This document shows positions 17,487 to 25,282 of a DNA stretch of 64,000 nt, one piece after another. The stretch is from contig JAVBNG010000045.1 of the NCBI GenBank assembly GCA_031551695.1, positions 1-64,000 of the forward strand, written 5' to 3'. The notes under the pieces were generated by a model, which was given only the letters and a program-made list of their open reading frames with translations, was not told the origin of the DNA and ran no database searches. Origin of the DNA: JAAYCI01 sp031551695. GTDB taxonomy: Bacteria; Bacillota; Clostridia; Oscillospirales; Ruminococcaceae. Each line of letters starts with the position of its first letter. Position 1 is the first letter of the stretch. Both the position numbers and the translations under genes were made by a program.

Positions 17487-17512
17487 AGTTTTATCACATA
17501 ATAATGTCTTGT

Positions 17513-18229
17513 TTAGTCATGCCCCCAAAAGGCGGCAAGGTATTCCCGGCGGTCCTCTTCGTCCAAAAATCCGGCCAGCTGCACCGGCGAGACGCCCGCC
17601 TCGGCCGCGAGGCCCGCGCGCAGCACCTTGGCGGCGGCCACGGCGCGGCGCACCGCCACTGCCACCGTGCGCAGGCCCGTTTCGTCCCGGCCGCCCTCTT
17701 CGCCCGTTTGGTTGTGGCTCCACACCGTTCCGCCGTTGTAGGCGTAAACGCCCGCGCCAGCAAGGTTCATGCCCTGGCTGAGGAAAAAGCGGTTCACCAC
17801 ATCCAACGCGGTCTCTCCGCCGCCGTTGCGCGCGCCGGAAACGGCAATGCCCACGCCAAATTTCCGCGCCCACTCCCCCTTTGACGTCAGCTTGCCAAGG
17901 GGGCGCATGCGGTTCATAAATAAATGGGCCATGGCCGTGGGGGCCATGTTGTACACCGGCGTGGCCAGCACCACCACATCCGCCTGCGGCAGCACTTCGT
18001 AAAACTCTCCCATGCCGTCGTCATACACGGGACAGGTGTAGCAATCCGGCGCCAGACAGCGGTTACACTGGATGCAATGGTTGATCTTGCGTCCGCGCAA
18101 GGGCAAAAACACCGTTTCCACGCCGCCCGTCTCCTCGGCCAGTTCCATGGCACGCTGCAAAACCCAGGCCGTTGCGCCGTTTGCCCGCGGGCTTGCGTGA
18201 ATGCCCACCACCTTCAATTTGTCCGCCAT
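17513..18229 (-). CDS. NADPH-dependent FMN reductase / iron-sulfur flavoprotein-like
   Basis: A 238-residue flavodoxin-fold protein. The N-terminus KVVGIHASPRANGATAWVL is the FMN phosphate-binding pattern. A cysteine-rich stretch follows at residues 52-66 (C52, C55, C58, C63, C66), as in Methanosarcina-type iron-sulfur flavoproteins and related reductases. The segment TPVYNMAPTAMAHLFMNRM matches the family's flavin-contacting loop. GGAGG precedes the ATG. It probably shuttles electrons between ferredoxin and a small acceptor. Having its own promoter and terminator, it is a separate unit between modules A and B, but its role may be linked to their redox chemistry. Confidence 0.8.
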   Translation of the reverse strand: MADKLKVVGIHASPRANGATAWVLQRAMELAEETGGVETVFLPLRGRKINHCIQCNRCLAPDCYTCPVYDDGMGEFYEVLPQADVVVLATPVYNMAPTAMAHLFMNRMRPLGKLTSKGEWARKFGVGIAVSGARNGGGETALDVVNRFFLSQGMNLAGAGVYAYNGGTVWSHNQTGEEGGRDETGLRTVAVAVRRAVAAAKVLRAGLAAEAGVSPVQLAGFLDEEDRREYLAAFWGHD

Positions 18230-18343
18230 GTTTTCCTCCTGCGCGCAAACCGTCCCTCAGGGCGTTTGCGCCACGTCTTCATGTTTCACTTCCGCCGGTT
18301 GCGGCGGCGGGAAAAACTTTTAATGAGCAGCGGGTACACCACG

Positions 18344-18415
18344 TCAAGCACCGCGGTGCGCATCTGTGCAATCGCGTACAAAACCTGAAGGTTCCATTCC
18401 AAAAAAAGGTCCCAT
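18344..18415 (-). CDS. Possible 23-aa leader peptide before the flavoprotein gene
   Basis: An ATG at 18415 lies 4 nt after a very strong GAGGAGGAGGG ribosome site. It opens a 23-codon frame starting MGPFFGMEPSGFV and ending at TGA 18344-18346. It sits in the roughly 235-nt leader between the promoter at 18470-18499 and the flavoprotein start. I know no homologue. The ribosome site is the only support, so it could be chance. Confidence 0.3.
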   Translation of the reverse strand: MGPFFGMEPSGFVRDCTDAHRGA

Positions 18416-18469
18416 GCAACCCTCCTCCTCAACTGAAGCTTATGAAAAGCATCGTGTCAGGCCGGTTTC

Positions 18470-18499
18470 ATTATACGCCGGGCCTTTGCACGAAAGCAA
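18470..18499 (-). promoter_or_regulatory. Probable sigma-A promoter for the flavoprotein gene
   Basis: On the minus strand TTGCTT (18499-18494) is followed 18 bp later by a perfect TATAAT (18475-18470). It starts just beyond the stop codon of the last module B gene, so the flavoprotein gene can be expressed on its own. Confidence 0.55.
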
Positions 18500-18503
18500 G
18501 CGT

Positions 18504-19658
18504 TCAGCCGGCGGGAACCTGCCGGGCCTGCGCCGTAAAGGGGGAAAGGTCGTACGCGCAGCCGCCTGTTTGCACCAGCTGTGCGGCCAGCTGCCCCGCA
18601 ACGGCGGACAGGATGACGGCGCTTTTAAAGCCGGAGGCCAGCAGCAGGCCCGGAACGGCGCTTTGGCCAAACACCGGCTCGCACGAATCGGTATAGGGCG
18701 ACGCCGTGACCCAGCTGCGCAGCACCTGGATATCGCGCAGGGCGGGGAAAAAGTGCAGCAGGCTTTCCCGCAGGCCCCGCAGGTGTTCCGGGGAAGTTGC
18801 GTCTTGCAGCGCCTCGGCCACCCACTGGTGCGGCTTTGTGGTTTCGGCAACCAAGATGTTCCCATAGTGGCTTTGCCCGATGCACAGGGTGGTGGCCGCC
18901 GTCTCCTGGCTGTGGGCCTCGGCAAAAAAGGCCGCCGACGAATAATAGTTGCGCAAAAAGGGCTGCAGCGCCTCGGTAACGAGCCCCTCCGCCTTCACAG
19001 AGCGCACCGGCACCTGCAATCCCGCACTTTGGCACAGGCCGGCCGTGCCCGCACCCGCCGACACGACCACATGCGCCGCACGCAGGGTCTCGCCGCTTTC
19101 CAGCACCACACCTTTGCACACGCCGCCCTCTACCAACAGGTGGGCGGCTTTTACGTTTTCGCGTATCACAAGCCCGTGCTCCCGGCCGCGTTTTGCCAGG
19201 GCGTACAAATATTTGAAGGGGTAGACGGCCCCTTGCTCATAATAAGTGGCCGCCAGCACCGTGCCCGGCGCAAGGTTCGGCTCCGCCTCAAGCAGCGCGG
19301 CGCCCTCCAGCCATTTGATATCCAGGCCCGCATCCTTTTTTTCCTCGTATAGGCTGCGCAGCTCCGGCAGGTGGCTTTCCTTTTCCGCCCCGATGAGGGA
19401 CGGCTGCGAGCGAAAGCCGATGTCCGCCTGCAGTTCCGCCTCCATGCCCTGCATGCGCGCAAAACCCGCCATGGTAAGCGCAAAGCTAAGGCCCATGTTG
19501 CAATCCTGCACCTGCACATTGCCGAAATTGGCGCCGGACGCGCCGGTGCCGATGGCGTTTTGTTCCAGCAGCAGGGTGCGCACCCCCGCCTTTGCCAAAT
19601 GGTAGCCGATGGAACAGCCGAAATAGCCGCCGCCCACCACGATTGCACCGTACTCCAT
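18504..19658 (-). CDS. DAO-family FAD oxidoreductase (beta-type catalytic subunit), module B
   Basis: A 384-residue flavoprotein beginning MEYGAIVVGGGYFGCSIGYH, with the FAD motif at the N-terminus and GTGASGANFGNVQ soon after. It is a paralogue of the module A protein at 15304-16485 and again resembles the beta subunit of proline/hydroxyproline dehydrogenases and opine oxidases. The ATG at 19658 has GGGAGG upstream and overlaps the BFD stop by one base (TGATG), so translation is coupled. Unlike in module A, it directly follows its partner subunit genes. It should oxidise an amine-type substrate and pass electrons to the Fe-S and FAD subunits. Confidence 0.88.
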   Translation of the reverse strand: MEYGAIVVGGGYFGCSIGYHLAKAGVRTLLLEQNAIGTGASGANFGNVQVQDCNMGLSFALTMAGFARMQGMEAELQADIGFRSQPSLIGAEKESHLPELRSLYEEKKDAGLDIKWLEGAALLEAEPNLAPGTVLAATYYEQGAVYPFKYLYALAKRGREHGLVIRENVKAAHLLVEGGVCKGVVLESGETLRAAHVVVSAGAGTAGLCQSAGLQVPVRSVKAEGLVTEALQPFLRNYYSSAAFFAEAHSQETAATTLCIGQSHYGNILVAETTKPHQWVAEALQDATSPEHLRGLRESLLHFFPALRDIQVLRSWVTASPYTDSCEPVFGQSAVPGLLLASGFKSAVILSAVAGQLAAQLVQTGGCAYDLSPFTAQARQVPAG

Positions 19659-19933
19659 CACGCGTCCTCCCCTGCCAAACAGTCCACCGGGCATGGAACC
19701 ACCGGGAACCGAGCCTTGCCGCCGGCAAGGCTCTCTGGCGTGCAGACGCCCGCCTCCAGCAGCATCCCCATAATGATTTTGCCGCAGGTGCGGCCCTGGC
19801 AGGCGCCCATGCCCGCCCGGGTGGCTTTTTTAACGCTGTCCACCGTGTGGTGGCCGTCCCGAATCGCCGCCAATATCTCGTCCCGGCTCACCTCTTCACA
19901 GCGGCAAACCAGCAGTGTTTCTTCTTTTGCCAT
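19658..19933 (-). CDS. BFD-like [2Fe-2S] subunit, module B
   Basis: A 91-residue protein with VCRCEEVSRDEILAAI and AGMGACQGRTCGK, the four cysteines of a BFD-type [2Fe-2S] domain. It parallels the 98-residue protein of module A (KKATRAG is shared). The gene lies 1 bp after the ferredoxin stop and overlaps the DAO subunit start by one base. In known complexes this domain is fused to the alpha subunit; here it stands alone. It is presumably an electron relay in the complex. Confidence 0.85.
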   Translation of the reverse strand: MAKEETLLVCRCEEVSRDEILAAIRDGHHTVDSVKKATRAGMGACQGRTCGKIIMGMLLEAGVCTPESLAGGKARFPVVPCPVDCLAGEDA

Positions 19934-19934
19934 G

Positions 19935-20372
19935 TTACAGGCCCTTCCTTTCCCGCCGGATGGCGCGCACCCGCAGGCCCGCGTCCCCTTCCATCACCAC
20001 CGTTACCAGCGGTGTGCTGTTGTAGGCTTTCGGCGCCGAAACGGCCGCCACTGTGCACTGCCCCACCTCTTTGCCCTCGCTGTCCAGGGCCGTCACCACG
20101 TCCCCCACCGCCGGGGCAGGCAGGTATTCGTAGGGGAAAGTGGCGCTGCTGGTGTGGTCCGTTTCGTCCTCCTCCAGGTAAAAAATCGCCTGGCCGGGGC
20201 AGGCCGCCACACACAGCTTGCAGCCGGTGCATTTTTCGTCGTTTACGGTGGGGATGCCGTTCAGGCCGTCCATGTAAATAGCGCCGAAGCGGCACGCGTC
20301 CACGCAGGGGTTGCAGGGGATCTCCTGCGGGCACTCCAGCACGACATAGCCTTTTTTGTCACCAGTTGCCAC
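19935..20372 (-). CDS. 4Fe-4S ferredoxin subunit, module B
   Basis: A 145-residue protein matching the module A ferredoxin. Cysteine clusters CPQEIPCNPCVDAC and CTGCKLCVAACPG suggest two [4Fe-4S] clusters, followed by a cysteine-free domain with FPYEYLPAPA (module A has FEYLPLPA). Its start overlaps the end of the FAD/NAD subunit gene by 14 nt. It probably passes electrons out of the dehydrogenase complex. This subunit order (gamma, alpha, ferredoxin, BFD, beta) is compact and uninterrupted in module B. Confidence 0.85.
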   Translation of the reverse strand: MATGDKKGYVVLECPQEIPCNPCVDACRFGAIYMDGLNGIPTVNDEKCTGCKLCVAACPGQAIFYLEEDETDHTSSATFPYEYLPAPAVGDVVTALDSEGKEVGQCTVAAVSAPKAYNSTPLVTVVMEGDAGLRVRAIRRERKGL

Positions 20373-21456
20373 AAACCTGTCCCCCTTTTTCGATGATGCG
20401 CGCCTTGCACTGCAGCCGGGGCAGGCCGTGCTCGCCCTGCCGCAGGTCCGCCAGGCTTTGGCTTAATTCTTCTAGCCGCGCCTGCGCCTGCGGCGGGGCA
20501 AAGCCCGCCGCCATGGCGGCGTGCAGGCCCGCCAGCCGTCCTTCGTCCAGGGCGGTGCTGGCTTCCTCCACACCGGCGATGTCGCCGCAGACATACACAT
20601 TTGGCGCGCTGGCCTGCATAAACCGGTTGTGCAGGGGCATCAGGCCGCCCAGCTTGCCTTCAAATGTCATTTGGCAGTTAAACATGGAGGCAATTTCCGC
20701 GCGCGGGGTAAGGCCGGCGGCCAGCAGCACCGTGTCTGCCGTGAACCATTGTTCCGTGCCGTCCACCGGCCGGTAGTTTTCGTCCACCCTGGCAAGGGCC
20801 ACCCGTTCCACCCGGCCGTCTCCCTCTGCCCGCACGATGGTGTGCGAAAGGAAGATGGGCACCTCTGCGCGCTTCACCTTGCCCGCGTGCACCAGGTAGC
20901 CCGTGATGCGGGGCTGTATCTCCGCCAGCGCGCGCACCCGCGCGCCCGCCTGCATCAGCTGGTAGGCCACGATGAGCCCCACATTACCCGAGCCTACCAC
21001 TACAATATCGCGCCCCACCAGCTGGCGGTGCACATTGCTGAAGGTTTGGGCGCAGCCGGCCGTCACCACACCGGGCAACGTCCAGCCCGGGAACACCAGC
21101 CCGTTTTCTTTGGCCCCGGTGGCCAAAACCACCTTGCCGGCCCGCACTGCCACGGTGCGCCTGTCGTGCAAAACGGCGATATCGCCGCTGTCCAGCAGGC
21201 CAAGGGCGCGGCTGTCCAGCCAAATTTCCACCCCCAGCTCCTTCGCCTGCGCCAGCAGCATGTCCGCAATTTGGAAGCCCCGGCTGCCCGCGTAATGCCC
21301 CTTGGAGCCGAAAAATTTGTGGATTTGCTTGTACAGTTGGCCGCCCGCCTTGGTGTTTTCGTCCACCACCAGCACCCGCGCGCCGGTTTGGGCGGCTTCC
21401 ACGGCGGCGGCAAGCCCCGCCGGGCCGGCGCCCACAACCAGAATATCCGTTACCAT
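20359..21456 (-). CDS. FAD/NAD(P)-binding oxidoreductase (alpha-type subunit), module B
   Basis: A 365-residue flavoprotein starting MVTDILVVGAGPAGLAAAVE, with the second dinucleotide motif VVVGSGNVGLIVAYQ and a late YVCGDIAGVEEASTAL. It has the same length and architecture as the module A subunit and shares the QLYKQIHKFFGS block (QLFKQIHKFFGS there). The ATG at 21456 has GGAAGG upstream and overlaps the [2Fe-2S] gene by 7 nt; a longer frame upstream is only the shadow of that gene. It is the presumed NAD(P)- or ferredoxin-linked flavin subunit. Confidence 0.88.
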   Translation of the reverse strand: MVTDILVVGAGPAGLAAAVEAAQTGARVLVVDENTKAGGQLYKQIHKFFGSKGHYAGSRGFQIADMLLAQAKELGVEIWLDSRALGLLDSGDIAVLHDRRTVAVRAGKVVLATGAKENGLVFPGWTLPGVVTAGCAQTFSNVHRQLVGRDIVVVGSGNVGLIVAYQLMQAGARVRALAEIQPRITGYLVHAGKVKRAEVPIFLSHTIVRAEGDGRVERVALARVDENYRPVDGTEQWFTADTVLLAAGLTPRAEIASMFNCQMTFEGKLGGLMPLHNRFMQASAPNVYVCGDIAGVEEASTALDEGRLAGLHAAMAAGFAPPQAQARLEELSQSLADLRQGEHGLPRLQCKARIIEKGGQVCGNW

Positions 21457-21770
21457 GTGACGCCCACCTTCCCGAAGCCGTGCTGGGTTTCCACCCGCAT
21501 GCCCTCTTCCAGCAGCGTGACGCAAGTGCGCACGTTTGGCACGCCGTTTACAACGGCAATGCAGTCGTTACACTGCCCAATGCCGCAGAACAGGCCGCGC
21601 GGCGCGTGGTGCTTTTCGGTGTAGCGGTAGGCGTGCACGCCGCACGCCGCCAGCGACACCGCGATGGGTTCGCCGATATAGCCTGTCATCTCCCGCCCGT
21701 CGAAGGTAAAGCGGCACGTCACCCTTTCCCGCTGTTCCAAAACCGGGTGTCCGCCGGTCATTTCTGTCAT
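21450..21770 (-). CDS. [2Fe-2S]-binding gamma-type subunit, module B
   Basis: A 106-residue protein with CGIGQCNDC and the last cysteine in VRTCVTLL, giving the Fer2_4 [2Fe-2S] site. It parallels 7494-7829. GGGAGG precedes the ATG. A perfect 13-bp inverted repeat lies 22 bp upstream (21792-21824), between this gene and the hydrolase gene, so its expression may be adjusted separately from the hydrolase. It is presumably the small Fe-S subunit of the module B dehydrogenase. Confidence 0.87.
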   Translation of the reverse strand: MTEMTGGHPVLEQRERVTCRFTFDGREMTGYIGEPIAVSLAACGVHAYRYTEKHHAPRGLFCGIGQCNDCIAVVNGVPNVRTCVTLLEEGMRVETQHGFGKVGVTW

Positions 21771-21791
21771 TGTGCGCCTCCCAATTTCAAA

Positions 21792-21824
21792 ATGAGTATG
21801 TACTCACAAAAAGTACATACTCAT
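21792..21824. repeat. Perfect 13-bp inverted repeat inside module B
   Basis: ATGAGTATGTACT (21792-21804) and AGTACATACTCAT (21812-21824) flank a 7-nt A-rich loop. It sits in the 79-bp gap between the deaminase-like and [2Fe-2S] subunit genes. It could be an operator for a dimeric regulator or an RNA hairpin. No T-run follows, so termination is unlikely. Confidence 0.6.
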
Positions 21825-21849
21825 CGCATTTTATCGCCGGGCAGGCCCG

Positions 21850-23094
21850 TTAAAAGGCCACTTTCGTTGTTTTGGTGGTCTCCGCCACGATTTTTCCGTT
21901 TTTCACCACATACCGTCTGGTTGCCTGGCCCGCCAGCGCTTCGGCTGCGGTGTCGCAGCTGAACACAACAAGATCGGCTTTTTTTCCGGCTTCCAGGCCG
22001 TAATCCGCAAGGCGCAGCGCCTTCGCCGGGTTTACCGTTCCCATGGCAAACACGGTCTCCAGGTCCGACCGGGTGACCATCTGCGCCACCTGGGCGCAAA
22101 TCAGCCCTTCTTCCACCATGTCGCCGTTGCCGATGGGGCGGAAGGGGTCTCGAATATTGTCCGACGCGTAGGAGATGTTCACGCCCGCGTCCAAAAACTC
22201 GCGGATGCGGGTGACGCCGCGGCGGATGGGCTGTTTGTCCGTGCGGCCCATCAGGTACAGGTTGCAGGACGGCAGGGTGATAATGTTCAGCTTTGCGTCC
22301 TTCGCCAGCCGGATGGCCTCTTTGGCGGTGTCGTCGTCCACGGCGCACAGGGCGGTCACGTGGCCGCAGCTCACCCGTCCCTCGTAGCCATATTTTTTCG
22401 TCAGGCGGGCAATTTGCATAAAATTGCGCACGTCGGGCGCGTCGTGTTCGTCCACATGGAAGTCGATGGGAAGGTCATATTTTACCGCCAGGTCAAACAG
22501 CCGCTCCGTCAGCTCCTCCCAGTTTTCGTGCAAATGCATGGCGCCGCCCAGGTAGTCCATCATGCCGGCGGCGGCCGCCTGCTCCAGTTGCTCGAAGCGG
22601 GTTTTCAGGGCCTCGGGCCCGCCGTAAAACGAGGGCAGGGCCGTAATTTGGATATCGATGAACTCCCGCAGTTCCTTTTTCACTTCATTTAAGGCCTCCA
22701 TGCCGGTAAGGCCCATGGCGGCCTCCACGTTCGAGTGGGTGCGCACCGTTGTGGTGCCGCCGGCCAGGCACATCCGCGCCACCTGGGCCGCCCGTTTTTT
22801 GATGTCCGCCTTGATCTCCACCGGGGACATGCCGCCGAGGTACGCGGTAAAATTGGCCACCGCCTGCTCCAGCGTTGGCGATTCCTTCGTACCAAGGGAC
22901 AGCGCCTTGTCAAAGTGGGTGTGGCTGTCCACAAAGCCGGGTGCAACCAGGTTGCCCTCGGCCGAAATGACGGTTTTCGCCGTGTTTTCGGCAACGTCCG
23001 GGGCAATTTTGGCAATCGTCCCGTTTTCAATGGCGATGTCGCCGGTTTGGGACGTGTTGCCGATGCGCGCGTTTTTGATCAGTAAATCATACAT
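21850..23094 (-). CDS. Amidohydrolase, cytosine-deaminase-like
   Basis: A 414-residue TIM-barrel metallohydrolase. It has HTHFDKA after GFVDS, the family's HVDEHD motif (H-x-D-E), an internal His in SCGHVTAL and the catalytic Asp in SYASDNIRDPF. HxxxDK plus HxDE is the CodA/cytosine deaminase pattern, also found in creatinine and N-isopropylammelide hydrolases. The start is the ATG of MYDLLIKNARIG, with AAAGGATG upstream; an ATG 30 nt earlier has no such site. It is the first enzyme gene of module B, right after the GntR gene. It probably opens or deaminates a nucleobase-like ring; the substrate is uncertain. Confidence 0.85.
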   Translation of the reverse strand: MYDLLIKNARIGNTSQTGDIAIENGTIAKIAPDVAENTAKTVISAEGNLVAPGFVDSHTHFDKALSLGTKESPTLEQAVANFTAYLGGMSPVEIKADIKKRAAQVARMCLAGGTTTVRTHSNVEAAMGLTGMEALNEVKKELREFIDIQITALPSFYGGPEALKTRFEQLEQAAAAGMMDYLGGAMHLHENWEELTERLFDLAVKYDLPIDFHVDEHDAPDVRNFMQIARLTKKYGYEGRVSCGHVTALCAVDDDTAKEAIRLAKDAKLNIITLPSCNLYLMGRTDKQPIRRGVTRIREFLDAGVNISYASDNIRDPFRPIGNGDMVEEGLICAQVAQMVTRSDLETVFAMGTVNPAKALRLADYGLEAGKKADLVVFSCDTAAEALAGQATRRYVVKNGKIVAETTKTTKVAF

Positions 23095-23143
23095 GGAATC
23101 ATCCTTTCTCTGCCGGTTGTACACGGCGGCCGCTGGTGAAGCA

Positions 23144-23863
23144 TCAGGAAAACAATATCATGGAAAGGTCCGCGTTTACAGGATGGAAAAAAAGGTCGCA
23201 GAAGGCCACGGGGTCGTCGTTGATGTCATATACCGTCTCGTGCCAGTTTTGCACCACGGCGTTTTCTTCCACGCCCAAAATCCAGTTGGCCTCCTTTTCC
23301 GCCAGGCACCCCATGTGCACGGCGTAGAAGGCGCTGTCTTTGTTGCAATAGGCAGAAATCCAGCCAATCAGGGTCTGGCTTGGTTCCGGTGGCTGGGGCG
23401 GGCACAGCAAAAGGTCTGCCGGAACATAGTTTTTGCACAGGATCAACGGGTTTTCCGCGCCGCCGTAAAGCCAAAACTGCTCAAAGGCGCGGTCCTGGTT
23501 GGAGGGGAAATACTTGCGCATTGCCGGGGGAATGGGGGAATAGCCGATGCGCACCACCTCGCAGGGAACGGGCTTTCCCGGGGTACCCAGCAGGTTAAAA
23601 AAATCACCGGCCAAATCGATGCGGCGCTGCAGCCGCATGGAGGACGGATGCCCGTAGTTGCCCTTGCCCTGGCGGCGGGTGATATAGCCGTCTCCCGCAA
23701 GCTCGCCCAGTGCTTCGCGGATGGTGGCGCGGCTTACATGGAACTTCCGGGCAAGTTCATCCTCCGCGGGCAGGCGGTTGTTCCCCGGTGTCATTTTTTC
23801 AATTTCTCCCATCAGTTCGTCCAAAACCTGGTTGCGCAATTTTAAGGGCCGCAATGGTTTCAT
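23144..23863 (-). CDS. GntR-family regulator (UTRA type), module B
   Basis: A 239-residue regulator. The winged helix-turn-helix spans about residues 5-72, with DELARKFHVSRATIREALGE as the DNA-reading region, and a UTRA-type ligand domain follows. It has the same length as the module A regulator but diverged sequence. It heads the minus-strand module B operon and faces the divergent importer operon, so it may control both from the 345-bp region between them. The ribosome site is modest (AGGACAGG, at long spacing). Confidence 0.87.
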   Translation of the reverse strand: MKPLRPLKLRNQVLDELMGEIEKMTPGNNRLPAEDELARKFHVSRATIREALGELAGDGYITRRQGKGNYGHPSSMRLQRRIDLAGDFFNLLGTPGKPVPCEVVRIGYSPIPPAMRKYFPSNQDRAFEQFWLYGGAENPLILCKNYVPADLLLCPPQPPEPSQTLIGWISAYCNKDSAFYAVHMGCLAEKEANWILGVEENAVVQNWHETVYDINDDPVAFCDLFFHPVNADLSMILFS

Positions 23864-23957
23864 AGCGTCTTTACCTGTCCTTCCAAGTAAACATTATTTT
23901 TCTGCCGACGCCTTCCCGCAAAAGGCCGGCATTCCCGTGTTGTATATACGTCTAGTT

Positions 23958-23986
23958 ACTATAACACATAGGGGATTTGTTCGCAA
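23958..23986 (-). promoter_or_regulatory. Sigma-A promoter of module B
   Basis: On the minus strand TTGCGA (23986-23981) and TATAGT (23963-23958) are 17 bp apart. Transcription would start about 88 bp before the GntR start codon. Confidence 0.7.
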
Positions 23987-24076
23987 TGGATTTGACACAC
24001 TTTTGACTATTATGCAAAAAATTCATATAGTTAATTAGGCAAATCGCTAAAATTTGCTACCCAAGTGAGATGTTTC

Positions 24077-24105
24077 TTGTAATCGCACAAACGATACTGT
24101 ATACT
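24077..24105 (+). promoter_or_regulatory. Sigma-A promoter of the second importer operon
   Basis: TTGTAA (24077-24082) and TATACT (24100-24105) have a 17-bp spacer. The predicted start lies about 97 bp before the first permease gene. It diverges from the module B promoter, with about 90 bp between their -35 boxes. Confidence 0.7.
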
Positions 24106-24208
24106 CGTTTTATGAACTGTTACGTACCTGTCATCAGCGAGCTTATTGTTGGCGCGAAATGCGGCCCCGCTTTATAAACAACGCCCCACCAACAGGAGGA
24201 ATCGCCCG

Positions 24209-25282
24209 ATGCCCTATACTGCCTACAGGAAATTCAAAGACGCGGTGATGAACGCCCTCATCCCCATATCCGCAATCGTGATCGCGCTGGCCCTCAGCTC
24301 CCTGATGCTTTGGGCCATGGGCCTTGACGTGGGGCTGGCGTTTTCCTCCATGATCAAAGGCGCCTTCGGCTCGGTGTCGGCCATTGGGGAAACCGTAGTA
24401 AAAATCACGCCGCTCATTTTCACCGGCCTCGCCTTTGCCCTGGCCGCCCGCAGCGGCCTTGTCAACATCGGCGCGGAAGGCCAGCTGTACGTCGGCGGCC
24501 TGTGCTCCGCCGCCGTGGGCCTGTACGTACACGCACCTGCCATCATCCACATTCCCCTGGCCGTTTTGGCGGGCTTTGTGGGCGGCGGCATCTGGGGTTC
24601 CATCGCCGCTTTGCTGAAGGTGCGCTTCGGCGCGTCCGAGCTTATTACTACCATTATGCTGAACTACATCGGCAACTACCTGGTGAACTACATGGTTACA
24701 GGGCCCATGATAGAGACAAAAGGCAGCCAACCCCAAACCGCCCCTGTGCTGGAAACGGCCGTGCTGCCCCGCTTCATTCCCGGCACCCGCATCCACATCG
24801 GCATCCTCATCGCCCTGGCCTGTGTGCTGTTTTTCTATATCTTCCTTTGGAAGATGAAAAGCGGCTTCCAAACCAGGGTGGTTGGCCTGAATCCCCATGC
24901 CGCCCACTACGCGGGCATCCCCAACGACCGCCGCACCGTGATGGCCATGTTCATCTCCGGCGGCTTTGCCGGCCTTGCGGGCACGGTGGAGATTTTAGGC
25001 GTGCAGATGCGCATGTACCAGAACTTTTCGCCCGGATACGGCTTCGACGGCATCGCGGTGGCGCTGCTGGGGCAAAACTCCCCCATCGGCATTTTGCTCT
25101 CCTCCACCCTGTTCGGCGCGCTGCGCGCCGGCTCCAACCAAATGCAGATAAAGGCCAGCGTGCCTGTTGCGCTGGTATATGTCATCCAGGCGCTGGTCAT
25201 CATTTTGGTGGTTTCCAGCACCTATATCACCGACGTGCGCAAGCGGCTTGCCATCCGCAAGGTTGCAAAGGAGGGCAAGTAA
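24209..25282 (+). CDS. ABC transporter permease 1, BMP/nucleoside type, second importer
   Basis: A 357-residue membrane protein starting MPYTAYRKFKD; AGGAGG lies 9 nt before the ATG, so the longer open frame upstream is not used. It has the YufP/NupP-type block VNIGAEGQLYVGGLC and the coupling loop VGLNPHAAHYAGIPN, with many hydrophobic segments. It is the counterpart of 11323-12405 in module A. The stop is followed at once by the second permease's ATG. It is probably a nucleoside-like or N-heterocycle importer for module B, judging from its divergent position. Confidence 0.9.
   Translation: MPYTAYRKFKDAVMNALIPISAIVIALALSSLMLWAMGLDVGLAFSSMIKGAFGSVSAIGETVVKITPLIFTGLAFALAARSGLVNIGAEGQLYVGGLCSAAVGLYVHAPAIIHIPLAVLAGFVGGGIWGSIAALLKVRFGASELITTIMLNYIGNYLVNYMVTGPMIETKGSQPQTAPVLETAVLPRFIPGTRIHIGILIALACVLFFYIFLWKMKSGFQTRVVGLNPHAAHYAGIPNDRRTVMAMFISGGFAGLAGTVEILGVQMRMYQNFSPGYGFDGIAVALLGQNSPIGILLSSTLFGALRAGSNQMQIKASVPVALVYVIQALVIILVVSSTYITDVRKRLAIRKVAKEGK

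Larger units (their letters stand above)
23864..24208. other. Divergent control region between module B and the second importer
   Basis: This 345-bp AT-rich region holds one good sigma-A promoter in each direction (listed separately). On either side of the minus-strand -10, TGTTGTATA and TATAACACA form an imperfect inverted repeat at about 23939-23969, a possible operator. The interval 23987-24076 has scattered AT-rich half-sites but nothing I can name. Confidence 0.5.
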
